From Paenibacillus vini (lineage in GTDB: Bacteria; Bacillota; Bacilli; Paenibacillales; Paenibacillaceae): a DNA stretch of 64,000 nt. This document shows positions 35,199 through 44,990 of the stretch, piece by piece. The number at the start of each line of letters is the position of its first letter. The first letter of the stretch is position 1. The notes under the pieces were generated by a model. That model had not been told where the DNA came from and did no database searches. It saw only the letters and a list, made by a program, of their open reading frames with translations. A program made the position numbers and the translations under genes. Location of the stretch: positions 25,463 through 89,462 of the forward strand of contig NZ_BOSL01000019.1 in NCBI RefSeq assembly GCF_018403325.1, in the 5' to 3' direction.

Positions 35199-38100
35199 GT
35201 GAAATTTTTGGAACGGAAATTAGCGTCCAGAATTCAGGAACTCGCCGGACTCAGGTATAGGGAAGCGCGGGTTTTGAACGATGTACGGCTTATTCCGGAT
35301 GTTGAAGACTTGAACATGGCACGGGGACTTGCCGCGTCAGCGGACATCGTAGTTGCCGGTGATCAGTGGGGAGGAGCCGACAGGTATGCATGGTTTATCG
35401 CGTCGGTGAAGTTCCCCGGGGAATGGAAGGGGAAAGATCCCGTAGGGTTGCTCCGGCTGGGAGAGGCAAGTTCCGGCGGTACCCGAGGGTGCGAGGCCCA
35501 AGTCTATCTTGATGGACAGTTATGGCAGGGCTTGAGCCGCAACCATACGGAGTTGTTCTTTCCGCAAGATACCCTGGATAAAGGGGCGGTAGAGCTGGCG
35601 ATCTATGCCTGGAGCGGACTTAAGATGCCGGACGGCCGTTCGTCGTTCATGCATCGCATTGAACAACTGGAGCTCGCCATTCTGGATGAAGACGTGGACG
35701 ATCTTTATTACACGTCGCTCCATGTCCTGCAGACCGCTCAGCAGTTGAACGAAAGCAGTCCGGAGAAGCACCGGCTCGTCGAAGTGGTAGATGAGGCATT
35801 CCTGCATCTGGATTGGCGTCAGCCCGGCTCGCAATCTTTCTACGCTTCTGCCGCGGAATCGCGGCGTGTCTTGAAGGAGCGGCTGAAGAAAATCCCGCGC
35901 GGACCGCGTCCCCAAATTACCGCCGTCGGCCACTGCCATATCGATGTGGCCTGGCTTTGGAGAATCCGGCATAGCCGCCAGAAGTCGGCCCGTTCCTTCG
36001 CAACAGCCCTCTCGTTGATGGAGCGGTTTCCCGAATATGTATTTTTGCAGTCACAACCTCAGTTATACGCCTATCTGAAGGAAGATTTCCCGGAACTGTA
36101 TGGAAGAATCAAAGAGCGCATCAAATCCGGCCACTGGGAGGCGACCGGTGCGATGTGGCTGGAATCGGATTGTAACATCCCTTCTGGCGAATCTCTTGTG
36201 CGGCAAATTCTGATCGGCAAACGCTTCTTTCGGGAGGAGTTCGGCGTTGACAACCGCGTCCTGTGGCTGCCGGATGTCTTCGGCTATAGCTGGGCATTGC
36301 CTCAGATTCTCAAGAAAAGCGGAATCGATTATTTCATGACAACGAAAATCAGTTGGAGTCAGTATAATCGTTTCCCGAACGATACTTTCACCTGGAGAGG
36401 CATCGACGGGACGGAGATTTTGACCCACTTCATCACGACCCCTGATAACTACCACAGCACCTACTATACCTATAACGGAAATGTAACCGGCGAATCCATT
36501 CAGGGCTTGTGGGACAATTATCGTCAGAAAGACCTGAACGATAATTTGCTGATCGCCTATGGCTGGGGAGACGGGGGCGGAGGCCCGACCCGGGATATGC
36601 TGGAGGCCGTGCGGCGTTATGAAGATATGCCGGGAGCCCCGCAGGTTACGCCGGGGGGAGCAGAGCGTTATTTTACCCGACTGGAAGAACACGTCAAGGA
36701 ACACCCCAAGCTTCCGCTTTGGGACGGTGAGCTGTATCTGGAGTATCATCGGGGCACATATACCTCACAGGGCTGGATTAAAAGGATGAACCGGAAGATG
36801 GAATATCTGCTGCATCAGGCGGAATTTCTGAATGCCTTCGGACTGGCGCTTGATCCGGAGCATGCTTATCCGACGAAGCAGCTTAATAAGTGCTGGGAGA
36901 TCGTACTGCGCAACCAGTTCCATGACATCATTCCGGGCTCGTCGATCCATGAGGTCTATGAGGACAGCAGGCTGGAGTATGAGGAAGCGGAGACGCTCGC
37001 GCTTTCGGCTATGGAGACGGGATTAGCTGTCCTAGAGGGAACTATATCCCCCGGGGGGATCGAACCATCGGCATCCGGGGAAACGGCAATACGCGTCTAT
37101 AATGCGCTGGGATGGGAGCGTTCCTTCCCGGTTTCCATAGACGTTGGCTTCATCCAAGACGGTTCACGGTCCTGGTATTCAGTATCAGGTGTGAAGCTGC
37201 AAACCCAGCAGGATTTGTCAGAGCCCGATCGGATACTCGTACAAGTCGAGAACGTGCCGGGGTACGGCTATACTACCATTTACGGCCGGCCTGAGGTTGA
37301 TCTTGAGGCAGGGGGAATTCGTTCCCTCACATCCATTTCTGTGCCTGCACAGGCAGACTTGACATGGGCCATCGGTATCGATCGTCTGGAGACTCCTTTC
37401 TATACCATCCTATTGAACGAGCGGGGGCAATTGAGCTCGCTTTATGACAAACGGATAGGGAGAGAGGTGCTGAAACCGGGAGAGCCGGCCAACGTGCTTC
37501 AGGTATTCGAGGATAAACCTCTAAAGTACGATGCCTGGGACATCGACATCTTTTATCAGGATAAGATGACCGTCGTAGACGATCTGCAGGAGATTACTGT
37601 CCTGGAGAAAGGTCCATTACGCGGTGTGCTGAAGCTGGTCTACCGATACCAGGGCTCTGTCATCGAACAGCGTCTGACGGTATACAGGAACCATCCCCGC
37701 ATTGACTTCAAGACCCGTGTCCTTTGGCATGAGCATCAGCAGTTGTTAAAAGCAGCCTTTCCGGTGCAAATTCGCTCGACGAAGGCCACGTACGAGATTC
37801 AGTTCGGAAACGTGGAAAGGCCGACACACTGGAATACGAGCTGGGACATGGCCCGTTTCGAGTCGGTGGCCCAGCGTTGGGTGGATCTGTCCGAAGGCGG
37901 ATACGGAGTCAGCTTGCTCAACGACAGCAAATACGGCCATGACATCCATAATCATATCATCCGCCTCAGCTTGATTAAATCCGGCATTTATCCGGACCAC
38001 GAAGCGGACCAAGGAGAGCATACATTTACCTATTCTCTATTACCGCACTGCGGGGGCTGGTACGAAGCGGGGACGCAGGAGGCGGCGTGTGAATTGAATG

Positions 38101-38432
38101 CACCTTTGCTGGCTGTGCCTGTTCGGAGAGCCGCAGAAGAGTCAAATGAAATGGGCATGCTTAGGATCAATGCCCGCAACGTGATGATTGATACGATAAA
38201 AAAAGCCGAGGCTGGACGGGAACTGATCATTCGCTTATATGAATTCGGAGGTATCCGGACTACAGCCGCGATGGAGATGAACCCGGCCCTGGGTACGGTG
38301 CAGACAGCACAGGAAACGAATCTGTTGGAAGAGCCTGAGGCAGACTTGACGATATTCGAACAGCAAATTGAAATATCATTGGCACCCTATGAAATCAAAA
38401 CCCTAAAGGTGACATTGAATCGTTTTTCATAG
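35199..38432 (+). CDS. Alpha-mannosidase, GH38
   Basis: A 1077-residue cytoplasmic glycoside hydrolase. An N-terminal beta-domain (about 1-235) precedes the catalytic domain, with zinc ligands in GHCHIDVAWLW (His247, Asp249) and the nucleophile Asp359 in LPDVFGYSW. A helical domain and large C-terminal beta-domains follow. It has no signal peptide, so it acts on imported oligosaccharides. GH38 enzymes remove terminal alpha-mannose from N-glycans or mannans with retention of configuration. The GTG start is preceded by GGAAGAGG. It ends the 28253-38432 operon and gives the best clue to its substrate. Confidence 0.95.
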   Translation: MKFLERKLASRIQELAGLRYREARVLNDVRLIPDVEDLNMARGLAASADIVVAGDQWGGADRYAWFIASVKFPGEWKGKDPVGLLRLGEASSGGTRGCEAQVYLDGQLWQGLSRNHTELFFPQDTLDKGAVELAIYAWSGLKMPDGRSSFMHRIEQLELAILDEDVDDLYYTSLHVLQTAQQLNESSPEKHRLVEVVDEAFLHLDWRQPGSQSFYASAAESRRVLKERLKKIPRGPRPQITAVGHCHIDVAWLWRIRHSRQKSARSFATALSLMERFPEYVFLQSQPQLYAYLKEDFPELYGRIKERIKSGHWEATGAMWLESDCNIPSGESLVRQILIGKRFFREEFGVDNRVLWLPDVFGYSWALPQILKKSGIDYFMTTKISWSQYNRFPNDTFTWRGIDGTEILTHFITTPDNYHSTYYTYNGNVTGESIQGLWDNYRQKDLNDNLLIAYGWGDGGGGPTRDMLEAVRRYEDMPGAPQVTPGGAERYFTRLEEHVKEHPKLPLWDGELYLEYHRGTYTSQGWIKRMNRKMEYLLHQAEFLNAFGLALDPEHAYPTKQLNKCWEIVLRNQFHDIIPGSSIHEVYEDSRLEYEEAETLALSAMETGLAVLEGTISPGGIEPSASGETAIRVYNALGWERSFPVSIDVGFIQDGSRSWYSVSGVKLQTQQDLSEPDRILVQVENVPGYGYTTIYGRPEVDLEAGGIRSLTSISVPAQADLTWAIGIDRLETPFYTILLNERGQLSSLYDKRIGREVLKPGEPANVLQVFEDKPLKYDAWDIDIFYQDKMTVVDDLQEITVLEKGPLRGVLKLVYRYQGSVIEQRLTVYRNHPRIDFKTRVLWHEHQQLLKAAFPVQIRSTKATYEIQFGNVERPTHWNTSWDMARFESVAQRWVDLSEGGYGVSLLNDSKYGHDIHNHIIRLSLIKSGIYPDHEADQGEHTFTYSLLPHCGGWYEAGTQEAACELNAPLLAVPVRRAAEESNEMGMLRINARNVMIDTIKKAEAGRELIIRLYEFGGIRTTAAMEMNPALGTVQTAQETNLLEEPEADLTIFEQQIEISLAPYEIKTLKVTLNRFS

Positions 38433-38442
38433 GAGCTTATTT

Positions 38443-38960
38443 TTATGAACTATGCACCCCGAGGAAACCCCGGTAGACCTCGGGTTTGCGCGTTGCCCAA
38501 AAAAGTAGTAGATAATACTCTTTGCGGGTTTTTATGACGTACCTAGCAACGAGTGTGGAAGAGGCTGCGAACCATTTCGCCGTGGGTGCAGCCTTCATCA
38601 CTACTCGTTTTTTCTTTGTTTTGTTCAAAGATCGCAATAGCCAATAAGGTTTCGCCGGCAAACGAAAGTCCAAGGTGGGCGTGATAGTGCGCGTCTTTCG
38701 GAACATCGCAGTGATTGCTTTATGTTCAAATAGCTGCTGCAGCAGCCATGCGATTGAAAGAAGACGAACAACGATGTGTTACGCTTGGCTTTGGTAACCC
38801 AATTAAAGCTGTTCTCTTCAAGGAACGGGAAGAAATGCTTGCATAGGTACTAGTGGTCCACGGCTACCAATAACCGGGTATCCTTTTCAGCAAGCTGTGC
38901 CATCTGGACAACAGAAGAACATTTGGAAACAAGTTCGAAGGAGCTCTTTAATCTTCACCT
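38443..38960 (-). pseudogene. Decayed DDE transposase remnant (IS4-like)
   Basis: Reading the minus strand, transposase-like peptides appear in different frames: LAEKDTRLLVAVDH, stop, YLCKHFFPFLEENSFNWV and TKAKRNTSLFVFF, then after a frame change VPKDAHYHAHLGLSF and AGETLLAIAIFEQNKEK, then KTRKEYYLLLFWATRKPE. The YLCK...WVTKAKRN pattern is the catalytic-core region of IS4-superfamily transposases. Stops and frameshifts mean it is dead. The family is assigned from memory of motifs. The following 38961-39226 holds no gene I can support. Confidence 0.55.
38457..38484 (+). terminator. Possible terminator after the mannosidase operon
   Basis: CCCCGAGG pairs with CCTCGGG(G) followed by TTTGCG. 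The T tract is weak. It could instead be an end of the decayed insertion sequence next to it. Confidence 0.35.
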
Positions 38961-39226
38961 TTTGTAGCACTGACATTAGCAAATCGCCTATAATCTATAT
39001 GGAATGAACTCTTAATCTTAATATCTCCCCCAATGGGTAATAAAATCATAAAGACTTAAAAAGAGAAGATTACAACGACGATAGAAAAACAGATTGATGA
39101 ACTTATGTAGCCATGAAGGCCACGACAAGCACCCGGATACCAGTTAGTGGGTTGAAGTGCATAGGTCATGTTATAGATGATCCATGTTGATCGAAATAAA
39201 AGGCTGAGATCTAAAAGAGAGGACAG

Positions 39227-40981
39227 GTGTCTGTGCGTGGAAAAACATTACTGTTGAATCACATGAAGGCCCATTTAATGTTCTACCTGGCTGCGGTGTT
39301 GTCTCTGATTGCCGCAAATGTTACGTATGCTTACTTCCCCAAGGTGTTGGGTGATTTCACCGACCACCTGCAAAGCGGGGCGTTGACCAGATCCGATGTC
39401 GGAGATTATGCGATGCTTCTGGTCGGAATTGCGATTGTATACGGGCTCTGCTTCGGCATTGGACAGTATATCAATCACCGCCTGGGACGGATCTTCGAGT
39501 TTCGGGCAAGACAAGAACTCTTTCATCATTTCACTCAATTAAGCGAGTCGTACTACTCTCGAAACGGAATTGGCAAGCTGCTCAGCTATGTCATGAACGA
39601 CGTGACCGGAGTACGCGAGTCGATTGCCAACGGACTGAATCAAATGACCAATGCGTCCGTGCTGATCATCTCCGTGGTCGTTATGATGGCTGTGAGCGAT
39701 ATTCCGGTACTGCTCATTCTGGTCTGCGTGCTGCCGCTGCTCGCGATTCCCTTTATGGTTATCGGCTTCGGGCCGAAAATCCGCGACCGTTCCCGACGGG
39801 TTCAGGAAGCGCTGGCTTCAATGACGGAGTCTGCCGAGGAGCAATTCGAAGGCGTAAAGGTGACCAAGAGCTTTGCTGCGGAAAATATAGCTCGCGACCG
39901 CTTCGGGGCTGCTGTGGATCACATCCTGCATCGTCAGCTCTCCCTGGTTAAGATCACCTCCATGTTCCAGGCGCTCCTTCCCTTCACAGGGGCTGTCTCG
40001 ATGGCTGTTGCAATCGCTTACGGCGGACTTCTGGTCACCCGCGGACAGTTGTCGCTGGGTCTCTTCGTGGCCTTAACCTTGTACCTTCGCATGATTATGA
40101 ATCCGCTGCGGCTCATCGGGAACGTCATTAATACCATGCAGCGTTCCCGGGCATCTCTGGACAGATTGAACCGGCTGCTGGCGGTAGAACCGGAAATCAA
40201 GGAGGGCGATGACACCCTTCCGCCGTCCGAGCAGCACCTTGGCATCGATATTCACCATTTGACCTTTGCTTATCCTGATGCCGGGGAAGCGAGCCTGGAT
40301 GATATCAGCTTCTCGATCAAGCCCGGCGAGACCTTAGGGATTGTAGGACGCACCGGGAGCGGCAAGACGACCCTGGTTAAGCTGCTGCTGCGTCTATATG
40401 ATGCTCCTCGCGGAACGATCTACATCGGAGGAAGGGATATTCGGGATCTGTCTCTATGCAGCCTGCGCACACAGATTGCGTATGTTCCTCAAGATGGCTT
40501 CCTGTTCAGTACCACCATCCGCGACAATATCGCCTTTTTCAATCGGGACGCAGAGCTGCATGAGGTCGAGGAAGCTTCAAGGCTGGCAGAGCTGCACGAG
40601 AGTATCACCGGGTTCTCCGATCAATTCGATACGAAGCTTGGCGAGCGGGGGCTCACCCTCTCCGGCGGGCAGCGTCAGAGAACCAGTCTGGCCCGGGGGC
40701 TTATCAAATCGGCTCCGATTCTTCTGCTGGACGACAGCGTGAGCGCCGTGGATGCCGTAACGGAGACAAAGATTCTAGCGAATCTGCGCCAGTCTAGACA
40801 AGGAAAGACGACGATTATTATTGCTCATCGGATCAGTGCCGTTAAGCACGCTGATCATATCATTGTACTGGAGGACGGCAAGCTGTCCGAGCAGGGAACT
40901 CATGAGGAGCTGCTCCGCCTCCAGGGTCTGTATGCTTCCCTGCATGAGATTCAGGAAGGAGAGGGTAACCATGCCGGCTGA
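39227..40981 (+). CDS. ABC exporter half-transporter, BmrC/YheI-like
   Basis: A 584-residue protein with six transmembrane helices (about residues 18-300) fused to an ATPase. Walker A is GRTGSGKTT near 374, signature LSGGQRQR near 480, Walker B ILLLDDSVSAVD near 500. The residue after Walker B is Asp instead of the catalytic Glu, the mark of the degenerate subunit of heterodimeric exporters such as BmrC. It overlaps the next gene by 11 bp. GTG 39227 is used; GTG 39233 is also possible. The pair probably exports drugs or peptides. Confidence 0.92.
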   Translation: MSVRGKTLLLNHMKAHLMFYLAAVLSLIAANVTYAYFPKVLGDFTDHLQSGALTRSDVGDYAMLLVGIAIVYGLCFGIGQYINHRLGRIFEFRARQELFHHFTQLSESYYSRNGIGKLLSYVMNDVTGVRESIANGLNQMTNASVLIISVVVMMAVSDIPVLLILVCVLPLLAIPFMVIGFGPKIRDRSRRVQEALASMTESAEEQFEGVKVTKSFAAENIARDRFGAAVDHILHRQLSLVKITSMFQALLPFTGAVSMAVAIAYGGLLVTRGQLSLGLFVALTLYLRMIMNPLRLIGNVINTMQRSRASLDRLNRLLAVEPEIKEGDDTLPPSEQHLGIDIHHLTFAYPDAGEASLDDISFSIKPGETLGIVGRTGSGKTTLVKLLLRLYDAPRGTIYIGGRDIRDLSLCSLRTQIAYVPQDGFLFSTTIRDNIAFFNRDAELHEVEEASRLAELHESITGFSDQFDTKLGERGLTLSGGQRQRTSLARGLIKSAPILLLDDSVSAVDAVTETKILANLRQSRQGKTTIIIAHRISAVKHADHIIVLEDGKLSEQGTHEELLRLQGLYASLHEIQEGEGNHAG

Positions 40982-42800
40982 ACCCAAGCAGCGCGAGGAT
41001 AATAAGCACACCGTCTCTCCGGAAGAACGCCGTCAAGCCTTCAAGGCACTATTTTCATATGCCAAGCCTCACCGCAAATCCTTTCTCGGGGTTTTCATTT
41101 GTGCCTTCCTAGCTATTTCGGCCGATCTGCTCCAGCCGTTCCTGATCAAATACGCGATAGATGAAAAGGTGCTCTTCGGTGCGTACGGTTCTAAAATTCT
41201 GATCGGGCTGGCGGTAGGATATCTGCTTCTCGAAGCGCTTAGTGGTGTGTTCTCCTATGTTCAGGCGAACCTGCTGCAGCGTGTTGGACAGAGCATTGTT
41301 GCTCTCCTGCGCAAAGACCTGTTCAAGCATATCACCGGACAGTCCATGTCCTTCTTCGATCGGAACTCTATGGGAGGGCTTGTCACGAATGAGTCCAGTG
41401 ATACCGAGACGATCAATCAGTTCTTCACCCAGGTTCTGTTCAGTCTCGTCCGGGATGGACTCTCCCTCATTCTTGTTATAGTCTTTATGTTTGCGCTGGA
41501 TGTGCGGCTTGCCCTGTATTGCCTGATCCTGTTTCCGATCATTACGGGCATCGCGGTGGCTTTCCGGAAGCATCTGCGATCCTGCTACCAGCAGGCCCGT
41601 TCGCTGCTTTCCCGGCTCATCGCCTTTACTGCGGAGAACTTATCCGGTATGAGCCTGATTCAGTCCTTTCATCAGGAGCAAGAGCAGGAAGACCGTTTTA
41701 CGAATCGGAACACCTCCTACTTGAAGGCGAATCTTCGGGAGGTCCGCGCATCGGTGCTCTTTAACCGATCCTTTGATGTCCTGGGCAATCTGGCCGTTGC
41801 GTTTGTCATCTGGCTTGGCGGGTTTGCCGTGCTCGACCAGCAAATCGAATTCGGCGTACTGTATGCATTCATCAGTTATATTCGCCAGTTCTTTCAACCG
41901 ATTAACCAAATTACTCAACAGTGGAATACCCTTCAATCCACCACGGTGTCCATGGACCGGCTGTGGCGCATCTTCTCTACCCAACCGGAGGTTAGGGAGC
42001 CCGCACCGGAAGAAAAGAAGACGCTGGCCCCTGCCGCTGTACGAGGGCGGGTAGACTTCAATCAGGTGCGATTCTCCTATGTAGACGGGCAAGAGGTGCT
42101 TCATGGTCTGAATCTGCATATACAAGTGGGAGAATTTATCGGCATTGTCGGCACCACGGGCGCTGGGAAAAGCTCTCTCGTTAACCTTCTGGCCCGCTTC
42201 TATGATGTTGACCGCGGGAGCGTGGAGATTGACGGCATAGATATTCGGCGTTTGCCTCAGCAGGACCTGCACCGAATCGTAGGCTTGGTCCAGCAGGAGC
42301 CTTACCTGTTCTCCGGAACGATCGTGGATAATGTTCGCCTCTTCCAGGAGCATATTACCCGTGAGGAGGTCATCAAGGCCTGCCGCCAGGTCGGCGCGCA
42401 TCCGATGATCAAGCGGCTGGGGCGCGGCTATGATACGAAGTTGTCCAATCGCGGAAGCGGGCTCTCCGCCGGAGAACGCCAGTTGATTTCCTTCGCCCGG
42501 ATTCTGGTTTTCCGGCCGAAGATCCTCATTTTGGATGAGGCAACCGCCAACCTCGATTCTCAGACGGAGCAACTGATCCAGCATGCGTTAAGCGTCGTGG
42601 CTGCCGGGCGAACCACCTTGGTTATTGCTCACCGGCTGTCTACTGTACAGCATGCGGACCGGATTATCGTCATCGACAGCGGACGAATTGTGGAGGCAGG
42701 CTCTCATGAGGAATTGCTCCAACAGGATGGATATTACGCAGAGCTGACGCGTCATTCCCGGTTGCAGCACAACGCGCCGAACGTACGCGTCCAAGGCTAA
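40971..42800 (+). CDS. ABC exporter half-transporter, BmrD/YheH-like
   Basis: A 609-residue partner with six transmembrane helices (about 50-330) and an ATPase: Walker A GTTGAGKSS near 395, Walker B ILILDEATANLD with the catalytic Glu, but a non-canonical signature LSAGERQL. This complements the degenerate partner: one good and one poor ATP site per heterodimer. ATG 40971 is set by AAGGAGAGGG just upstream inside the partner gene. The protein acts in the cytoplasmic membrane. Confidence 0.93.
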   Translation: MPAEPKQREDNKHTVSPEERRQAFKALFSYAKPHRKSFLGVFICAFLAISADLLQPFLIKYAIDEKVLFGAYGSKILIGLAVGYLLLEALSGVFSYVQANLLQRVGQSIVALLRKDLFKHITGQSMSFFDRNSMGGLVTNESSDTETINQFFTQVLFSLVRDGLSLILVIVFMFALDVRLALYCLILFPIITGIAVAFRKHLRSCYQQARSLLSRLIAFTAENLSGMSLIQSFHQEQEQEDRFTNRNTSYLKANLREVRASVLFNRSFDVLGNLAVAFVIWLGGFAVLDQQIEFGVLYAFISYIRQFFQPINQITQQWNTLQSTTVSMDRLWRIFSTQPEVREPAPEEKKTLAPAAVRGRVDFNQVRFSYVDGQEVLHGLNLHIQVGEFIGIVGTTGAGKSSLVNLLARFYDVDRGSVEIDGIDIRRLPQQDLHRIVGLVQQEPYLFSGTIVDNVRLFQEHITREEVIKACRQVGAHPMIKRLGRGYDTKLSNRGSGLSAGERQLISFARILVFRPKILILDEATANLDSQTEQLIQHALSVVAAGRTTLVIAHRLSTVQHADRIIVIDSGRIVEAGSHEELLQQDGYYAELTRHSRLQHNAPNVRVQG

Positions 42801-42943
42801 AGCACGCATGTGTTTATACAGAAGGACGGGCCGGAAGTTAGTGAATACTGAATCTCGTTCTGCCAAGTTGATTTTAGTAAGATACACTCATTCGCTTTTC
42901 AAACGGGCGATATTACATCTTCCATTAAGATCTATTAAAACTG

Positions 42944-42986
42944 AAGGGGCGTCCCTAGTCATCATTGATGGCAAAGGGACGCCCCT
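42944..42986. terminator. Bidirectional terminator between exporter and adenine deaminase genes
   Basis: AGGGGCGTCCCT pairs perfectly with AGGGACGCCCCT. Tails are only moderately T-rich (TTTTAAT on the minus strand). It lies between convergent genes. Confidence 0.75.
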
Positions 42987-43003
42987 ATATTAATGAAGCA
43001 TTA

Positions 43004-44803
43004 TTATTCGATCTCTACAGGAATCAGCTCGAACTTGTCGACGTCCGCTAGGCCACGGTTGGTAATGCGCAGCTCGGGGATGACAGGCAGGGCGATCAGC
43101 GAGAACGTCATGAATGGCGCGTTCAGCTCGCAGCCCAGAGTCTTCCACGCTTGCTCCAGCGCCTGAACTTCCTTCACGACGACCTCAAGTGGTTGATCGG
43201 ACATCAGCCCGGCGATAACCATCGGTACGGAGGCCAGTATCCGCCCGTCCAGAACGGCGACCATGCCGCCGCCGAGCTTGGCTAACTCATTCGCAGCGAA
43301 AGCCATATCCTCCGAATTTGTACCCATGACCAGGAGGTTGTGACTGTCGTGCGCCACGGTCGATGCGACCGCGCCGCGCTGCAATCCAAAACCCTGTGCG
43401 AAGGCCAGGGAAATTTGCCCGGTGCCGTGGTGGCGGTCGATGCAGGCCAGCATAATGGCATCCTGCTCCAAGCTTGGCTGAATGAAGCCGTCTTTTACGG
43501 TGAGCCGTGCAGTGCCGCGTGCGGTTCGTGCGCTGTTCTCGATCACGCGGATCACGTTCACTTCCGTTTCGGCGGCGGCATCCTTACGGCTGCTCGCCAG
43601 CGCGAAGTCTCGCGCCTCCAGCGGCCGCGCCAAGTGCACCGACTGCCGTGCGGCTTCCGGATAAGCATAGGCCGGGAAGGCCATCTGCAGCTCGCCACCG
43701 TCGAACACCACGTTGCCGTCCGTGATGACGGTGGACGGCTCCATGTCTTTCAGGCTGTCGATCAGCAGCAGATCGGCACATTTGCCCGGCGCGATGCCGC
43801 CGACGTCACCGTCGACCCGGAAATAGCGGGCCGTATTGATCGAACCCATCTGGATGGCGGTGACCGGCTCGACGCCCTCCTCGATAGCCCGGCGGACGAC
43901 ATGGTTCATGTGACCCTTCTCGATCAGGGTCTGAGGGTAAACGTCGTCCGTGACCAGCATGATGTTACCGGGATGCACGTGATCTTCCGTCACGACCTTG
44001 ATCACTTCCTTCACATCATGCCAGGCGGAGCCCTCGCGGATCATGAGATGCATGCCGAGCTGCAGCTTCAGCAGGCCTTGCTCGCGCGTCACTGTCTCAT
44101 GGCAGGACGTAACGCCTGTGGCGATGTAGGCTTGCAGCATCGGCTCGTCCTCGCTCGGAAAATGGCCGGTGACCGCCTTGCCTGCCCGGCATGTCGCAGC
44201 GATCTCACCGGTCATTTTAGGGTCGCCGTATACGACGCCCGGAAAGTTCATCACTTCGCCGAGCCCCTCGACTCCTTCCCAGGTCATCCCGTCCTCGATA
44301 TCGGCTACGTTCAGCTCGGCTCCGGCGTCCTCGAGGTTGTCCGTGGCGGGAACGCATGAAGGGAAGGTTGTATATACCTTCAGCGGCAAAGCCCGCCCTT
44401 CCTCGTGCATCCAGCGTACGCCGTCGGCTCCAAACACATTGGCGATTTCATGAGGATCCATAAAAATGCCGGTCGTACCTTTCGCCAATGCGGCTTTAGC
44501 GAACTCGGTGACCGAGAGCATCGTGCTCTCGACATGCATATGTCCGTCCAGCAGGCCCGGGGCGATAAACCGTCCCTTCGCATCCAGCACTACCGTATCT
44601 TCGCCGATCGTATGGCTGGCATCGCCGACATAAGCGATCCGCCCTGCGGCTACGGCTACATCGGTATGCGCTTGAAGCTGTCCGGTGTATACATTGACGA
44701 GCGTTCCGTTTTTAACGACCAGTTCGGCCTTTTTAGTTCCGGTGGCCACTTGGGCAAGCGTCCGGCGAACCTCGGTCCATTGTTGTTCCTTGGTGTGGCT
44801 CAT
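43004..44803 (-). CDS. adeC: Adenine deaminase
   Basis: A 599-residue amidohydrolase that converts adenine to hypoxanthine and ammonia in purine salvage. Metal-site motifs GLLDGHMHVESTMLS (near 88), MDPHEIANVFG and the conserved ITREQG-like region (CHETVTREQG) fit the AdeC family, and length is standard. ATG 44803 is chosen because AAGGAG lies 8 bp upstream; a GTG three codons earlier overlaps that site. No purine riboswitch is seen upstream. Confidence 0.95.
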   Translation of the reverse strand: MSHTKEQQWTEVRRTLAQVATGTKKAELVVKNGTLVNVYTGQLQAHTDVAVAAGRIAYVGDASHTIGEDTVVLDAKGRFIAPGLLDGHMHVESTMLSVTEFAKAALAKGTTGIFMDPHEIANVFGADGVRWMHEEGRALPLKVYTTFPSCVPATDNLEDAGAELNVADIEDGMTWEGVEGLGEVMNFPGVVYGDPKMTGEIAATCRAGKAVTGHFPSEDEPMLQAYIATGVTSCHETVTREQGLLKLQLGMHLMIREGSAWHDVKEVIKVVTEDHVHPGNIMLVTDDVYPQTLIEKGHMNHVVRRAIEEGVEPVTAIQMGSINTARYFRVDGDVGGIAPGKCADLLLIDSLKDMEPSTVITDGNVVFDGGELQMAFPAYAYPEAARQSVHLARPLEARDFALASSRKDAAAETEVNVIRVIENSARTARGTARLTVKDGFIQPSLEQDAIMLACIDRHHGTGQISLAFAQGFGLQRGAVASTVAHDSHNLLVMGTNSEDMAFAANELAKLGGGMVAVLDGRILASVPMVIAGLMSDQPLEVVVKEVQALEQAWKTLGCELNAPFMTFSLIALPVIPELRITNRGLADVDKFELIPVEIE

Positions 44804-44918
44804 CTTGTTCACTCCTTAGTTGATAGCTAACTTCTCTGCTCATATTTTTTCATCGAATCGGCGAAAATGCAAGACAATCGAAGAGTAACCCGTTTCTGAT
44901 GGCAAGATACCGTGAATA

Positions 44919-44968
44919 AGAAAAGGACCGTCCCGCAAGCGTGATACACTCCTGGGACGGTCCTTGGC
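44919..44968 (-). terminator. Terminator of clpP
   Basis: AAGGACCGTCCC pairs with GGGACGGTCCTT. On the minus strand it is followed by TTCTTATT, just after the clpP stop. Confidence 0.85.
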
Positions 44969-44990
44969 TTCAATGCGATATTAAGTTTAG

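Noticed and set aside
38443-38706. An 87-codon minus-strand frame after the mannosidase gene as a real gene
   Set aside because: Neighbouring frames carry the better transposase similarity; it is part of a decayed insertion sequence.
44813-44918. A purine riboswitch upstream of adenine deaminase
   Set aside because: The conserved purine-aptamer loops and a terminator are not present in this short region.
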